DNA of 64,000 nucleotides from an uncultured Clostridia bacterium (GCA_946626755.1 CAMOUW010000001.1:1-64000), one strand, 5' to 3'. Shown: positions 9,431 to 20,740, counted from the first letter of the stretch. Numbers and translations: made by a program. The notes: generated from the letters alone by a model not told the origin.

Positions 9431-10465
9431 ATGATAAAAGAGGCGATAATAAAGATAGTCAGTAAAGAAGATCTGACTTATGATGAAGCATATACGGTTA
9501 TGAAGGAGATAATGTCAGGTAATACAACAGCTACTCAAAATGCAGCTTTTCTGGCGGCTCTTTCAGCTAAAAGTGCAAGAGTTGAGACTATAGATGAGAT
9601 TGCGGGATGTGCCGCGGCAATGAGAGAAAAAGCAAAGCCTGTGGATACGGGGATGGATGTCATGGATATAGTCGGAACAGGAGGAGATTATGCAGGAAGT
9701 TTCAATATTTCCACAACTGCTGCTATTATTGCCGCTTCCGGAGGTGTTAAGATCGCAAAACACGGAAATCGTGCATCTTCTTCAAAAAGCGGAACAGCAG
9801 ATTGCCTGGAAGCATTGGGGGTAAATATAGACCAGAGTCCCGAGATGTGTATAAAGCTTCTCAAAGAAGTGGGAATGTGCTTCTTTTTTGCTCCCAGATA
9901 CCATTCATCCATAAAAACGGTAGGAGAAATACGAAAAGAGCTGGGAGTACGTACTGTATTTAATGTATTGGGGCCTCTGACGAATCCCGCCAGACCATCC
10001 ATGCAGCTTCTCGGGGTATATGATGAGTGTCTTGTGGAGCCTATAGCCCAGGTTCTTTCTGAACTGGGGGTGAAACGGGGTATGGTAGTATATGGAACAG
10101 ATAAAATGGATGAAATATCACTGTCATCAGAAACGGTTATTTGTGAACTAAAGGACGGGTGGTACAGAACATATAAAATAAAGCCTGAAGATTTTGGATT
10201 TAAACGTTGTTCAAAGGACAATCTTAAAGGAGGTACTCCCGAAGAAAACGCAGATATCACTCTTAGTATATTAAACGGAGATAAGTGGTATAAAAGAAAT
10301 GTTGTGCTGTTAAATGCCGGTGCCACACTATATATAGGCGGAAAGACAGAGTCTATGAAAGAGGGAGTAAAAATGGCGGCGGAACTGATTGATTCAGGGA
10401 AGGCAATGGAGACACTTAATAAACTAAAAAGCTTAAGCAATGAAAAGGAGACCGGAAATGAGTAA
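9431..10465 (+). CDS. trpD: Anthranilate phosphoribosyltransferase
   Basis: [39 protein letters not shown]. Confidence 0.95.
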   Translation: MIKEAIIKIVSKEDLTYDEAYTVMKEIMSGNTTATQNAAFLAALSAKSARVETIDEIAGCAAAMREKAKPVDTGMDVMDIVGTGGDYAGSFNISTTAAIIAASGGVKIAKHGNRASSSKSGTADCLEALGVNIDQSPEMCIKLLKEVGMCFFFAPRYHSSIKTVGEIRKELGVRTVFNVLGPLTNPARPSMQLLGVYDECLVEPIAQVLSELGVKRGMVVYGTDKMDEISLSSETVICELKDGWYRTYKIKPEDFGFKRCSKDNLKGGTPEENADITLSILNGDKWYKRNVVLLNAGATLYIGGKTESMKEGVKMAAELIDSGKAMETLNKLKSLSNEKETGNE

Positions 10466-11642
10466 CAAAAAGGGGAGATTCGGGATACATGGCGGACAGT
10501 ACATCCCGGAAACGCTTATGAATGCTGTAAATGAGCTGGAAGAAGCTTATGAACATTATAAAAACAATAATAAATTTTCTGAGGAATTATCAAGCTTGTT
10601 TAATGAATATGCAGGAAGGCCGTCGCTTTTATATTTTGCAGAAAAGATGACGGATGATCTGGGCGGTGCAAAAATATATTTAAAAAGAGAAGATCTTAAT
10701 CATACGGGATCTCATAAAATAAACAATGTCCTTGGTCAGGCTCTGTTAGCAAAAAAAATGGGAAAGACAAGGCTTATAGCAGAGACAGGTGCCGGACAGC
10801 ATGGTGTGGCTACAGCTACGGCACCAGCACTTATGGGGATGGAATGCGTCATTTTTATGGGAGAGGAAGATACAAAGAGACAGGCGCTAAACGTATATCG
10901 CATGAAGCTTTTGGGAGCAGAGGTTGTTCCTGTAAGGACAGGAACAGCTACCCTTAAAGACGCTGTTTCCGAGGCTATGAGAGAGTGGACCAAAAGAATA
11001 GATGATACTCATTATTGCCTGGGGTCAGTTATGGGACCGCATCCTTTTCCTACCATGGTAAGGGATTTCCAGTCTGTTATTTCAAGAGAGATTAAATTAC
11101 AGATTTTAGAGAAAGAAGGAAGATTGCCGGATGTGGTTATGGCCTGTGTGGGAGGAGGTTCCAATGCAATAGGAAGCTTCTATCATTTTATAGATGATGA
11201 AAGTGTTAGTCTTATAGGATGTGAAGCTGCAGGGAGAGGTATAAATACCTTTGAGACAGCTGCTACGATTTCCACAGGTAAACCCGGGATTTTTCATGGT
11301 ATGAAATCTTATTTTTGTCAGGACGGATTCGGGCAAATAGCACCGGTGTACTCCATATCTGCAGGTCTGGATTATCCCGGAGTGGGGCCTGAACATGCGG
11401 ATCTTTATGATAAAGGCAGGGCAGAATATGTGGCTGTAACCGATGAAGAGGCTGTAGAAGCATTTGAATACTTATCGGGAACGGAGGGTATCATACCGGC
11501 TATTGAATCTGCCCATGCCATAGCATACGCTGTTAAGCTGGCACCTAAAATGGCTAAAGATAAGTTAATTGTTGTGACTCTTTCGGGTCGTGGTGATAAG
11601 GACTGTGCATCTGTGGCTAAATACAGGGGAGAATTGATATGA
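10458..11642 (+). CDS. trpB: Tryptophan synthase beta chain
   Basis: [46 protein letters not shown]. Confidence 0.97.
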   Translation: MSNKKGRFGIHGGQYIPETLMNAVNELEEAYEHYKNNNKFSEELSSLFNEYAGRPSLLYFAEKMTDDLGGAKIYLKREDLNHTGSHKINNVLGQALLAKKMGKTRLIAETGAGQHGVATATAPALMGMECVIFMGEEDTKRQALNVYRMKLLGAEVVPVRTGTATLKDAVSEAMREWTKRIDDTHYCLGSVMGPHPFPTMVRDFQSVISREIKLQILEKEGRLPDVVMACVGGGSNAIGSFYHFIDDESVSLIGCEAAGRGINTFETAATISTGKPGIFHGMKSYFCQDGFGQIAPVYSISAGLDYPGVGPEHADLYDKGRAEYVAVTDEEAVEAFEYLSGTEGIIPAIESAHAIAYAVKLAPKMAKDKLIVVTLSGRGDKDCASVAKYRGELI

Positions 11643-12427
11643 GCAGAATAAAAAGAGCATTTGAGAACGGGAAGGCATTTGTTGCATTTATTACGTGCGG
11701 ATTTCCGGATATTGAAACCACAAAAGAATGTGTCAGGGCGGCAGTGAAGAACGGGGCGGATTTAATCGAATTCGGAATACCTTTTTCGGATCCTGTGGCA
11801 GAAGGCCCGGTGATACAAAAGGCAAATGCTGTTGCACTTGAAGGAGGGATAACAACAGATATTTGTTTTGAAACAGTAAATGAGCTCAGAAAAGAGATAA
11901 ATGTCCCTTTTGTATTTATGACATATTCCAATATTGTTTTTTCTTACGGAGCGGAAAGATTTATTGCAAAATGTAAAGAAGAGGGCATAGATGGGTTGAT
12001 CTTACCTGATCTGCCTTTTGAAGAAAAAGAAGAGTTTCATCCGGTATGCAAGAAATACGGGATAGATTTGATTTCGCTTGTAGCGCCTACTTCTGACAAA
12101 AGGATTGCCATGATAGCAAAAGAAGCTGAAGGTTTTTTATATATTGTGTCAAGCCTGGGAGTTACCGGTACAAGAAGTGAAATAACAACAGACATAAAAT
12201 CTATTGTTAAAATTGTACGTGAAAATACGGATATACCTTGTGCGGTGGGGTTTGGAATAAAAACTCCCCGGCAGGCAGGGGAAATGTCCGGGGCGTCAGA
12301 TGGTGCCATAGTCGGATCGGCTATAATAAAAATAATTGAAGAAAACGGGATAAATGCACCTGAAAAAGTGGGTGAGTATGTAAAAGAAATGAAAACCGCC
12401 ATGAGTAACAGTAGCATAGGAAAATGA
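11639..12427 (+). CDS. trpA: Tryptophan synthase alpha chain
   Basis: [35 protein letters not shown]. Confidence 0.95.
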   Translation: MSRIKRAFENGKAFVAFITCGFPDIETTKECVRAAVKNGADLIEFGIPFSDPVAEGPVIQKANAVALEGGITTDICFETVNELRKEINVPFVFMTYSNIVFSYGAERFIAKCKEEGIDGLILPDLPFEEKEEFHPVCKKYGIDLISLVAPTSDKRIAMIAKEAEGFLYIVSSLGVTGTRSEITTDIKSIVKIVRENTDIPCAVGFGIKTPRQAGEMSGASDGAIVGSAIIKIIEENGINAPEKVGEYVKEMKTAMSNSSIGK

Positions 12428-12579
12428 AATGTTTAACCCGGACGACTATCAAATATATAAAATATGACGGAGTAATTTGTATACAAAAAAAATCAGAAAT
12501 GTTAATATAAAAATCATGTAAATAATAAATATTATCTTAATGAACTGGTCAGATAGACTTTTAAATCAGAGGATATATA

Positions 12580-13494
12580 ATGAATATCACTAAACTGAAA
12601 TACATACTTGAGCTTGCATCATCAAAATCCATGCGTGAAGCGGCGGCAAGACTGTTTGTATCACAGCCTGCCTTATCAGCCGGTATAAAGGAGATTGAAG
12701 AGGAGACAGGCATTATACTTTTTGAGAGGAACAATAAGGGTATATCCCTTACGGATGCCGGAAGGGAATTTATCACCTATGCAAAAAAGGCTGTAGCACA
12801 GTATGAGATACTGGAGGACAGATATCTTTCCCGGGATAGTGACAAGGAGCGGTTTTCTGTTTCTACACAGCATTACAATTTTGCCATCAAGGCATTTACA
12901 GAGGTCATAAAAAATACTGATCCGGATAAGTTTATATTCAACATCCACGAGACGAAGACCGCTGAGGTTCTTTCGGACGTAAGGGATCTTAAAAGCGAGG
13001 TGGGGGTAATATCATTTTCAGGGGCTAACGAATCGTTGTATAAAAAGCTTTTTAAGGATTACCGGCTTGTTTTTACTCCTCTCATGGTTTGCGAGACTTA
13101 TATATATGTTTGGAAAGATCATGAACTGGCAGGAAGGAAGGAGATTTCCATAGAAGAGCTAAAGGGCTATACCTGTGTTTCATTTGACCAGAGTGATGAA
13201 AGCAATCTTTACCTGACGGAAGAAGCCATGGCGGATTATGATTTTGACAAAATGGTGCGTTCTGATGACAGGGCTACGTCCATGGAGATCATAGCCGAGC
13301 TTGGGGGGTATTCCATTGGCTCGGGAATGCTTTCCGGTGAAAATGTTATATTAAAAGGGCTGGTAGCTATAAAATTAAAAGAACAGGATCCTCTTTTGAT
13401 AGGGTATATAACAAGAAAGGGCAGCGTAATGTCTGAATACGGAAAGGCTTATGTTGATGAACTGTTGAAATACAAGAGTAAAGAGTGTGATTAG
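12580..13494 (+). CDS. LysR family transcriptional regulator
   Basis: N-terminal HTH: LKYILELASSKSMREAAARLFVSQPALSAGIKEIEEETGIILFERNNKGISLTDAGREF. Confidence 0.92.
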   Translation: MNITKLKYILELASSKSMREAAARLFVSQPALSAGIKEIEEETGIILFERNNKGISLTDAGREFITYAKKAVAQYEILEDRYLSRDSDKERFSVSTQHYNFAIKAFTEVIKNTDPDKFIFNIHETKTAEVLSDVRDLKSEVGVISFSGANESLYKKLFKDYRLVFTPLMVCETYIYVWKDHELAGRKEISIEELKGYTCVSFDQSDESNLYLTEEAMADYDFDKMVRSDDRATSMEIIAELGGYSIGSGMLSGENVILKGLVAIKLKEQDPLLIGYITRKGSVMSEYGKAYVDELLKYKSKECD

Positions 13495-13505
13495 GTTTTG
13501 ATCAT

Positions 13506-13536
13506 GGGATCTCTCCTTTCGGGGAGGTCCTTTTTT
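13506..13536 (+). terminator. Rho-independent terminator
   Basis: ggatctctcctttcggggaggtccttttttg. Confidence 0.8.
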
Positions 13537-13678
13537 GTTTCCTTACAGGAGATTAACTGTTTTTTGTTATAAGTACAGGTTATCACAGATAATAATATTT
13601 ATATATTTTACAAAATAAAAACATTCCGTCACAATAAGATTCATAAATATTATTAATCGTGAAGGGAGGTGAGGATAA

Positions 13679-14194
13679 TTGACCAAAGCTTCTAAGCTTA
13701 CCATGTCCGCTGTGTTTGCTGCACTTACATGTACGGCTACAATGCTGATAAAAATACCGGTTCCTGCTACGCAGGGGTATATACATTTCGGTGATGCATT
13801 TGTTTTTCTTGCAGGGATATTTCCCGGCGGATTTTACGGCGTAATTGCTGCCGGAGCGGGATCTGCACTTGCAGATGTTTTTTCCGGATACGTTGTATAT
13901 GCACCGGTTACATTTGCCGTTAAGGCATCCTGTGCAATAGTGATAACTATTGTATTTAAAAAACTCAGCTCCCGGGGCAAAAAGTTCATACCATGCTTGA
14001 TCGTGGCTGGTTTTGTCGCCACCCTGGTTCTTACGATCGGATATTTTGTATTTGAATCGGTATTGTATGGCGATGGCGCCGTTGCAGAGATTCCCATGAA
14101 TATTATACAGGGCGGTTCCGGTATTGTAATATCCTGCTGTCTGATGCCGGTTTTGTTGAAACTGCCGGATATTAAGAAAAATATATTAAGATAA
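13679..14194 (+). CDS. ECF transporter S component (substrate unknown)
   Basis: Multi-TM; GYIHFGDAFVFLAGIFPGGFYGVIAAGAGSALADV; TTG start with gaagggaggtg RBS. Confidence 0.75.
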   Translation: MTKASKLTMSAVFAALTCTATMLIKIPVPATQGYIHFGDAFVFLAGIFPGGFYGVIAAGAGSALADVFSGYVVYAPVTFAVKASCAIVITIVFKKLSSRGKKFIPCLIVAGFVATLVLTIGYFVFESVLYGDGAVAEIPMNIIQGGSGIVISCCLMPVLLKLPDIKKNILR

Positions 14195-14233
14195 CTATAA
14201 ATTTTAAAAATTCATATCAAAAGGAGACCGATT

Positions 14234-15514
14234 ATGAGCGATTACAGATTTGAGACATTACAGTTACATGTGGGTCAGGAAGAGGCTGACCCGGCAACAG
14301 ACGCAAGAGCAGTACCTATTTATCAGACGGCATCTTATGTTTTTCATGACAGTAAGCACGCAGCCGACAGGTTCGGACTGGCAGATGCGGGAAATATCTA
14401 CGGACGACTGACAAATTCCACACAGGATGTGCTGGAAAAAAGGATAGCCGCCCTTGAGGGGGGAAGTGCGGCACTTGCTCTTGCTTCAGGGGCAGCTGCC
14501 ATTACCTACACTATACAGGCGCTGGCAGCAAACGGCGGTCATATAGTGGCGCAGAAGACAATTTACGGCGGAACTTACAATCTTCTTGCCCATACTCTGC
14601 CTTTGTACGGTATAAAGACCACCTTTGTGGATATTCATAACCTTAAGGAAGTTGAAGCTGCCATCACGGAGAATACAAAAGCGGTATTTCTTGAGACTTT
14701 GGGAAATCCCAACAGTGATATCCCTGATATAGATGCAGTGGCAGGTCTTGCTCACAGGCATGGCATTCCGGTGGTTATAGACAACACATTTGGAACCCCT
14801 TATCTTATAAAGCCCTTTGAGCACGGAGCAGATATAGTGGTTCATTCCGCTACAAAATTTATCGGTGGACACGGCACCACCCTTGGGGGTATTATAGTTG
14901 AGTCAGGAAAGTTTGACTGGGGCGCAGCCGGCAAGTATCCTGAGATCTCCGAGCCCAATCCCAGCTATCACGGCGTTTCATTTACAGAGGCAGCCGGACC
15001 GGCGGCGTTTGTCACATATATCCGCGCCATTCTTCTTAGGGATACCGGGGCCAGCATTTCTCCCTTCAATGCATTTTTGCTTTTGCAGGGAGTGGAAACC
15101 CTTTCCCTGCGTCTTGAGAGGCACGCCCAAAACACAAAGAAGGTGGTGGAGTTTTTAAAGGATCATCCCAAAGTGGTTCATGTAAATCATCCGTCTCTTC
15201 CGGATCATCCCGATCACGACTTGTATGAGAAGTACTTTACAAAGGGCGGCGGTTCCATATTTACATTTGAGATAAAGGGGGGAAGAGAAGAAGCCTGGAA
15301 GTTTATCGATAACCTGAAGATCGTTTCCCTGCTTGCAAATGTGGCGGACGTGAAGAGTCTTGTGATACATCCCGCATCCACCACCCACTCGCAACTGAAT
15401 GCGGAGGAACTGGCAGACCAGGGTATCAGGGAGAATACCATACGCCTTTCCATAGGCACGGAACACATAGATGATATAATAGCGGATCTTGAAAGCGGAT
15501 TTGCGGCGGTGTGA
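14234..15514 (+). CDS. metY: O-acetylhomoserine aminocarboxypropyltransferase / sulfhydrylase
   Basis: PLP Cys/Met metabolism family: ATKFIGGHGTTLGG, NPSYHGVSF, typical length. Confidence 0.9.
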   Translation: MSDYRFETLQLHVGQEEADPATDARAVPIYQTASYVFHDSKHAADRFGLADAGNIYGRLTNSTQDVLEKRIAALEGGSAALALASGAAAITYTIQALAANGGHIVAQKTIYGGTYNLLAHTLPLYGIKTTFVDIHNLKEVEAAITENTKAVFLETLGNPNSDIPDIDAVAGLAHRHGIPVVIDNTFGTPYLIKPFEHGADIVVHSATKFIGGHGTTLGGIIVESGKFDWGAAGKYPEISEPNPSYHGVSFTEAAGPAAFVTYIRAILLRDTGASISPFNAFLLLQGVETLSLRLERHAQNTKKVVEFLKDHPKVVHVNHPSLPDHPDHDLYEKYFTKGGGSIFTFEIKGGREEAWKFIDNLKIVSLLANVADVKSLVIHPASTTHSQLNAEELADQGIRENTIRLSIGTEHIDDIIADLESGFAAV

Positions 15515-15664
15515 TATAAGTTGATGACTTTACCCTGGGTCTGACGAAGGGTACGAAGATATTTTTTTTACTACTGATCTTGTGACTTATGAAGTGTTTT
15601 TGGGGAGATTTGAGTAATATCTTCCGTAAACGTTAATTGAAAAATTACATAGAAAGGAGTTGTT

Positions 15665-16597
15665 ATGTCAGGTATTTACAAAGGAACATTAGGATTGATA
15701 GGAAACACCCCCCTTGTGGAGGTTGCAAATATAGAAAACGATCTGGGACTTGAGGCGAAGGTCCTTGTGAAGCTTGAATATCTCAACCCTGCAGGAAGCG
15801 TAAAGGACAGGGTTGCCAAAGCCATGATAGATGATGCGGAAAGCAAAGGACTTCTTAAAGAAGGCTCCGTGATCATAGAGCCAACCAGCGGAAATACGGG
15901 CATAGGTCTTGCAGCAATAGCTGCGGCAAAAGGATACCGCGCCATATTTACCATGCCGGAGACCATGAGTGTAGAAAGACGTAATATCTTAAAGTCTTAC
16001 GGCGCAGAGATAGTGCTTACGGAAGGCGCAAAGGGTATGAAGGGAGCTATAGAAAAGGCAGATGAGCTTGCAAAGGAGATTCCCGGAGGATTTATTCCCG
16101 GGCAGTTTGACAATCCTGCAAACCCTGCTTATCACAAAGCTACTACAGGACCTGAGATCTGGAGGGATACCGACGGTAAGGTGGATATATTTATAGCAGG
16201 AGTAGGAACGGGCGGGACCGTTACGGGAACCGGCGAGTATTTGAAGGAACAAAATCCCGATATAAAGGTGGTGGCTCTTGAGCCTGCCGAATCTCCCGTG
16301 CTTTCAGGAGGAACACCGGGACCACACAAGATACAGGGAATAGGCGCCGGATTCGTGCCGAAGGTGCTCAATACTGATATTTACGACGAGGTGTTTAAGT
16401 GCCCCGGTGAAAATGCATTCGAGACAGCAAAGCTTCTGGCAAAGAAAGAGGGCATTTCGGTAGGTATATCCTCCGGAGCCGCATTGTTTGGTGCCATAGA
16501 GCTGGCAAAAAGACCTGAAAACAAGGATAAGACCATAGTGGCTATTCTTCCCGACAGCGGTGACAGGTATTATTCTACGGCTTTGTTTACCGAATAA
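15665..16597 (+). CDS. cysK: Cysteine synthase A
   Basis: [48 protein letters not shown]. Confidence 0.95.
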   Translation: MSGIYKGTLGLIGNTPLVEVANIENDLGLEAKVLVKLEYLNPAGSVKDRVAKAMIDDAESKGLLKEGSVIIEPTSGNTGIGLAAIAAAKGYRAIFTMPETMSVERRNILKSYGAEIVLTEGAKGMKGAIEKADELAKEIPGGFIPGQFDNPANPAYHKATTGPEIWRDTDGKVDIFIAGVGTGGTVTGTGEYLKEQNPDIKVVALEPAESPVLSGGTPGPHKIQGIGAGFVPKVLNTDIYDEVFKCPGENAFETAKLLAKKEGISVGISSGAALFGAIELAKRPENKDKTIVAILPDSGDRYYSTALFTE

Positions 16598-16677
16598 AAA
16601 AAGACGTTAGTTCAAAATGTATCGGACAATCTGAAAAAAGGAAAAAAATACGGGCAGATTTTTCCATAAAGTTACTG

Positions 16678-16710
16678 AAGCTGTGGTGCGGGATCGCATC
16701 ACAGCTTTTT
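16678..16710 (+). terminator. Rho-independent terminator after cysK
   Basis: aagctgtggtgcg-ggat-cgcatcacagctttttt. Confidence 0.75.
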
Positions 16711-16789
16711 GAATTAAAACGGATATGGTGTATAATCAAAGGCAAAGAAAAAAATAAGAATAAAGAAAAATGCTTTTGGAGGAAAAATC

Positions 16790-17428
16790 ATGAAAACAGT
16801 TATAGTTAATGCAGGTCCCAGAAAGAACTGGAATACGGCAAAGCTTTTGAATGCAGTAAAGGAAGGAAGTGAGTCTGCCGGGATAGAGACAGAATTTGTC
16901 CAGCTATATGATCTGGTTTTTACAGGATGCAGGAGTTGCATGATTTGTAAAAGAAAAGGAATGACCACACCCTGCAAGTGTTACTGGAAGGATATGCTTA
17001 TGCCGGTAATAGAAAGTGTATACGATTCTGAAAGGCTCTTTATAGGAAGTCCTATATATTTCAGTGAACCAACGGGAATGTTTCGAAACTTTCTGGAAAG
17101 AGTCTGTTTCCCGCCTTTGTCTTACAATGACTATTCCAGCAACTATGAGGGGAAGACAAATGTAGGCATCTTCCTGACAATGAACGTAAATGAAGAAATG
17201 TACACAAAAAACTATAAATCCATAATGGATCAGCAGGCGGCTCCATTTAGATTTCTAAAAGGAAAAACGGAAATATTCCCAAGTTACGACACCCTTCAGG
17301 TAAGTGATTACTCCAAATATGAAATGGGGTCATTTAGCGAAGAGCACAAAAGAGAAATGAATGAAACACAGTTTCAAAAAGATCTGGAAAGGGCTTTTAG
17401 GATCGGCAGGGAATGGGAGATTAATTAA
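16790..17428 (+). CDS. Flavodoxin family / FMN-dependent NAD(P)H reductase-like protein
   Basis: NAGPRKNWNTAKLL, CRSCMICKRKG, IGSPIYFSEPTGMFRNFLER. Confidence 0.8.
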   Translation: MKTVIVNAGPRKNWNTAKLLNAVKEGSESAGIETEFVQLYDLVFTGCRSCMICKRKGMTTPCKCYWKDMLMPVIESVYDSERLFIGSPIYFSEPTGMFRNFLERVCFPPLSYNDYSSNYEGKTNVGIFLTMNVNEEMYTKNYKSIMDQQAAPFRFLKGKTEIFPSYDTLQVSDYSKYEMGSFSEEHKREMNETQFQKDLERAFRIGREWEIN

Positions 17429-18930
17429 TGACCGAAAGGAAGATAAAAAGAAAAGATATGATCAACTGTGTGCTGTGTAATGAGGCGCCCTGCTCTGCGG
17501 TCTGTCAAAAGCTGAATCCGGCAGGACTTCTCAGAAGCATATGGTTTGACAATGAGGAAAGCGCAGCATCTCTTTTGCCTTCAGACGATCCGTGTACGGA
17601 TTGCAGCGCTCCCTGTGAAAGTAGTTGTGTCCGTCCGGGAGAGATCCCTGTTAAACGTCTTATGCAAAGACTTTACCATGAGGTGAAGCCTGATGTAAAC
17701 TCTGTGCAGAAAAATGAAAACAGACTTAAAACCGATATGTGCGGCATATCGTTGGATAATCCGTTTCTCCTGTCATCATCCGTTGTGGCAAGTAATTATG
17801 ATATGTGTGCCCGCGCTTTTGAAGCCGGGTGGGCAGGCGCGGTTTTTAAAACAGTCTGTTCATTTGATATACATGAAGCGTCTCCCAGATTCGGAGCTGT
17901 TCCGGGGGATACAGGCAGTTTTATAGGATTTAAAAATATAGAGCAGCTGTCAGATAAAAGCGTGGATGAAAATATGGAAGACATCCGTCATTTGAAAGAA
18001 AACTATCCGCAAAAAGCGGTTATAGTATCCATTATGGGGCAAAATGAAAAGGAATGGGGTGATCTGGCGCGTATTTGTGAGGAAAACGGCGCTGATGCGG
18101 TTGAACTGAATTTTTCCTGTCCAAACATGGCTGACGGCGGGCTGGGGGCGGATATAGGCCAGGTGCCTGAGTTATGTGAAAGATTTTGTGCTGCAGCAAA
18201 AAAAGGGTGCTCCATACCGGTTTTTGTAAAGCTAACCCCAAACGTGGCAAGCATGAAAGATGCGGCAGAGGCGGCGATCAGAGGCGGGGCGGACGGTCTG
18301 GCGGCGATAAATACCATAAAGAGTGTAATGGGAGTGGATGCGGACACTTTTGTATCATCTCCGGATGTTAAAGGAATGTCGGCGGTAGGAGGTTACAGCG
18401 GCAATGCGGTAAAGCCCGTTGCACTCAGATTTATTTCCGAGCTGGGTCATGATAAGAAGCTTTCGTCTGCGCATATCAGCGCAATGGGGGGCATAGAGAC
18501 CTGGAGGGATGCTCTTGAATTTATACTGCTCGGAGCAGGAAGCGTGCAGGTGACCACGGCTGTGATGAAATACGGTTACCGTATAATAGATGATCTTATA
18601 ACCGGGCTGGACCGGTATATGGCAGGCAAAGGCTTTGACAGGATAGATGATATTCGCGGACGGGCTCTTGCTTATGTCAGTGATACGACAGATGTATTGG
18701 AACGCGATACGGTCGTTTTTCCTGTTTTTGACAGAAAAAAATGCACAGGTTGCGGCAGATGCGTGATATCCTGCATGGACGGCGGTCATCAGGCACTGTC
18801 CATGAATGAAGACAGGATTGTCATCATGAACGGTAAAAAATGTGTGGGATGTCATCTGTGCGCTCTGGTCTGTTCCGAAGGTGCCGTAAAGACGGACGGT
18901 AAACGCTTTAGTATTCAGCGTAAAATGTAA
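17428..18930 (+). CDS. PreA-like dihydropyrimidine/dihydroorotate dehydrogenase-type flavoprotein with N-terminal Cys-rich (Fer4_20-like) domain and C-terminal 2x[4Fe-4S]
   Basis: NFSCPNMADGGLGADIGQ, CTGCGRCVISCMDGG and CVGCHLCALVCSEGA; N-term LCNEAPCSAVC...DPCTDCSAPCESSCV. Confidence 0.8.
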   Translation: MTERKIKRKDMINCVLCNEAPCSAVCQKLNPAGLLRSIWFDNEESAASLLPSDDPCTDCSAPCESSCVRPGEIPVKRLMQRLYHEVKPDVNSVQKNENRLKTDMCGISLDNPFLLSSSVVASNYDMCARAFEAGWAGAVFKTVCSFDIHEASPRFGAVPGDTGSFIGFKNIEQLSDKSVDENMEDIRHLKENYPQKAVIVSIMGQNEKEWGDLARICEENGADAVELNFSCPNMADGGLGADIGQVPELCERFCAAAKKGCSIPVFVKLTPNVASMKDAAEAAIRGGADGLAAINTIKSVMGVDADTFVSSPDVKGMSAVGGYSGNAVKPVALRFISELGHDKKLSSAHISAMGGIETWRDALEFILLGAGSVQVTTAVMKYGYRIIDDLITGLDRYMAGKGFDRIDDIRGRALAYVSDTTDVLERDTVVFPVFDRKKCTGCGRCVISCMDGGHQALSMNEDRIVIMNGKKCVGCHLCALVCSEGAVKTDGKRFSIQRKM

Positions 18931-18991
18931 GCGTTTTGGCAAAGTTGATATAGCAGATTTAATACCGAACATAAAAAAGGAGTACATAATT

Positions 18992-19726
18992 ATGAATAAA
19001 ACGGCATTGATCACAGGCTCTTCAAGGGGGATAGGAAGAGCGACAGCGATAAAGCTGGCACAGAGTGGTTACAATGTATGTATAAATTATATAGAAAGAG
19101 ATGATCTGGCAAATGCTCTTGCAAAAGATTTATGTGAAAAGGGATTCAATGCCATGACATTTCAGGCGGATGTTTCTGACAAAGCCGGAGTGGGGGCTAT
19201 GGTAAAGGAAGTTGAAAATAAGTTTGGTATAATAGATCTTATAGTCAATAATGCCGGAGTAGCCGGTATGGCTCTTTTTCAGGATGTAACAGATGAGATG
19301 TGGGAGAGATACTTTAATGTCAATCTAAATGGTGCCAGAAACACTATTCAAGCTGTCTTGCCCGATATGATAAAGAGAAAAAAAGGGGTTATAGTAAATG
19401 TTTCTTCAATATGGGGAATGCATGGGGCAAGCTGTGAAGTGACGTATTGCTGTACCAAGCATGCCCTCATAGGGCTGACAAGAGCTCTTGCAAAAGAGGT
19501 GGCCCCCAGCGGTATAAGAGTAAATTGTGTGGCACCGGGAGTAATAAATACTGACATGGTACAGGTCCTGGGACAGGAGGTGCTGGATGAGCTGGCAAAG
19601 GAAACGCCCATTGGGAGACTTGGAACGCCTGAAGATATAGCAAATGCTATTTGTTTTTTGGCTTCTGACGAGGCTTCGTTTATTACAGGACAGGTACTTG
19701 TATCGGACGGGGGATTCATAAACTGA
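18992..19726 (+). CDS. SDR family oxidoreductase (FabG-like)
   Basis: TGSSRGIGRATA, NNAGVAG, YCCTKHALIGLTRALA. Confidence 0.9.
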   Translation: MNKTALITGSSRGIGRATAIKLAQSGYNVCINYIERDDLANALAKDLCEKGFNAMTFQADVSDKAGVGAMVKEVENKFGIIDLIVNNAGVAGMALFQDVTDEMWERYFNVNLNGARNTIQAVLPDMIKRKKGVIVNVSSIWGMHGASCEVTYCCTKHALIGLTRALAKEVAPSGIRVNCVAPGVINTDMVQVLGQEVLDELAKETPIGRLGTPEDIANAICFLASDEASFITGQVLVSDGGFIN

Positions 19727-19793
19727 CCGGTCTTTTCAAAGCGGTATGAAAAATATATAATATATAAAATGAAAACATGAAGGGAGGCAAAGG

Positions 19794-20726
19794 ATGAGTA
19801 GGATTGTTCTTGCACTTGGCGGAAATGCACTGGGAAACACCCCTCAAAAGCAGCTGGAGCTTGTAAAAAGTACATCCAGGTCTATAGCAGACCTTATAGA
19901 ATCAGGAAATGAGGTTATTGTTGTACATGGAAACGGACCGCAAGTGGGAATGATACATTTGGCTATGTCCATAGCGGCCAATCAGGATGAGAAAATACCC
20001 GGAATGCCATATCCTGAATGTGGCGCGATGTCTCAAGGGTACATAGGGTATCATTTGCAGCAGGCGATAGGAAGGGAACTGCGTCTTAGAAAAATAGAAA
20101 AAAATGTGGCGACGGTTATATCTCAGGTCATTGTAGATAAAACCGATCCGGCATTTAAGAATCCCACAAAGCCGGTGGGAAGATTTTACAGCAAAGAGGA
20201 GGCGGATCGTTTAGCTGCCGAAAGCGGAGCCACATTTATGGAAGATGCGGGAAGAGGTTATCGTCAGGTTATAGCTTCTCCTGATCCGCGAAAAATAGTA
20301 GAAATTGAAACAGTGAAAACTCTTACTGAAAACGGCAATGTTGTTATAACAGTAGGGGGCGGAGGCATTCCGATCATTGAAACCCAGGACGGATACAGCG
20401 GGGTTATGGCGGTGATCGACAAAGATAAATCTGCGGCCCTGCTGGCTACCGAGTTGGAAGCAGATGTTCTTATGATCCTTACAGCCGTGGACAAGGTGTG
20501 TCTTGATTACAATAAAGAAACCCAGTGTGAGGTTGATGAGATGAGTTTGTCCGAAGCAAAAGAGTATATGTCTCAGGGACAATTTGCTCCGGGAAGTATG
20601 CTGCCCAAGGTGGAGGCTTGTATTTCGTTTATAGAAAAGAATCCGAAAGGAAAAGCGCTTATTTCATCTCTTGAGAGCGCAAAGCCCGCAATAGAAGGAA
20701 AAACCGGAACAGTAATAACTGCATAG
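19794..20726 (+). CDS. arcC: Carbamate kinase
   Basis: VLALGGNALGNTP, VHGNGPQVG, VGGGGIPI, DKDKSAALLA, PKVEACISFIE. Confidence 0.93.
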   Translation: MSRIVLALGGNALGNTPQKQLELVKSTSRSIADLIESGNEVIVVHGNGPQVGMIHLAMSIAANQDEKIPGMPYPECGAMSQGYIGYHLQQAIGRELRLRKIEKNVATVISQVIVDKTDPAFKNPTKPVGRFYSKEEADRLAAESGATFMEDAGRGYRQVIASPDPRKIVEIETVKTLTENGNVVITVGGGGIPIIETQDGYSGVMAVIDKDKSAALLATELEADVLMILTAVDKVCLDYNKETQCEVDEMSLSEAKEYMSQGQFAPGSMLPKVEACISFIEKNPKGKALISSLESAKPAIEGKTGTVITA

Positions 20727-20740
20727 TGAGGAGAAAAATT

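Noticed and set aside
9688-10440. 250-aa ORF antisense to trpD
   Set aside because: No RBS, composition typical of antisense shadow frames opposite a strongly coding gene.
18355-19014. 219-aa ORF antisense to the PreA-like gene
   Set aside because: Antisense shadow frame; crosses the intergenic region and the RBS of the next gene.
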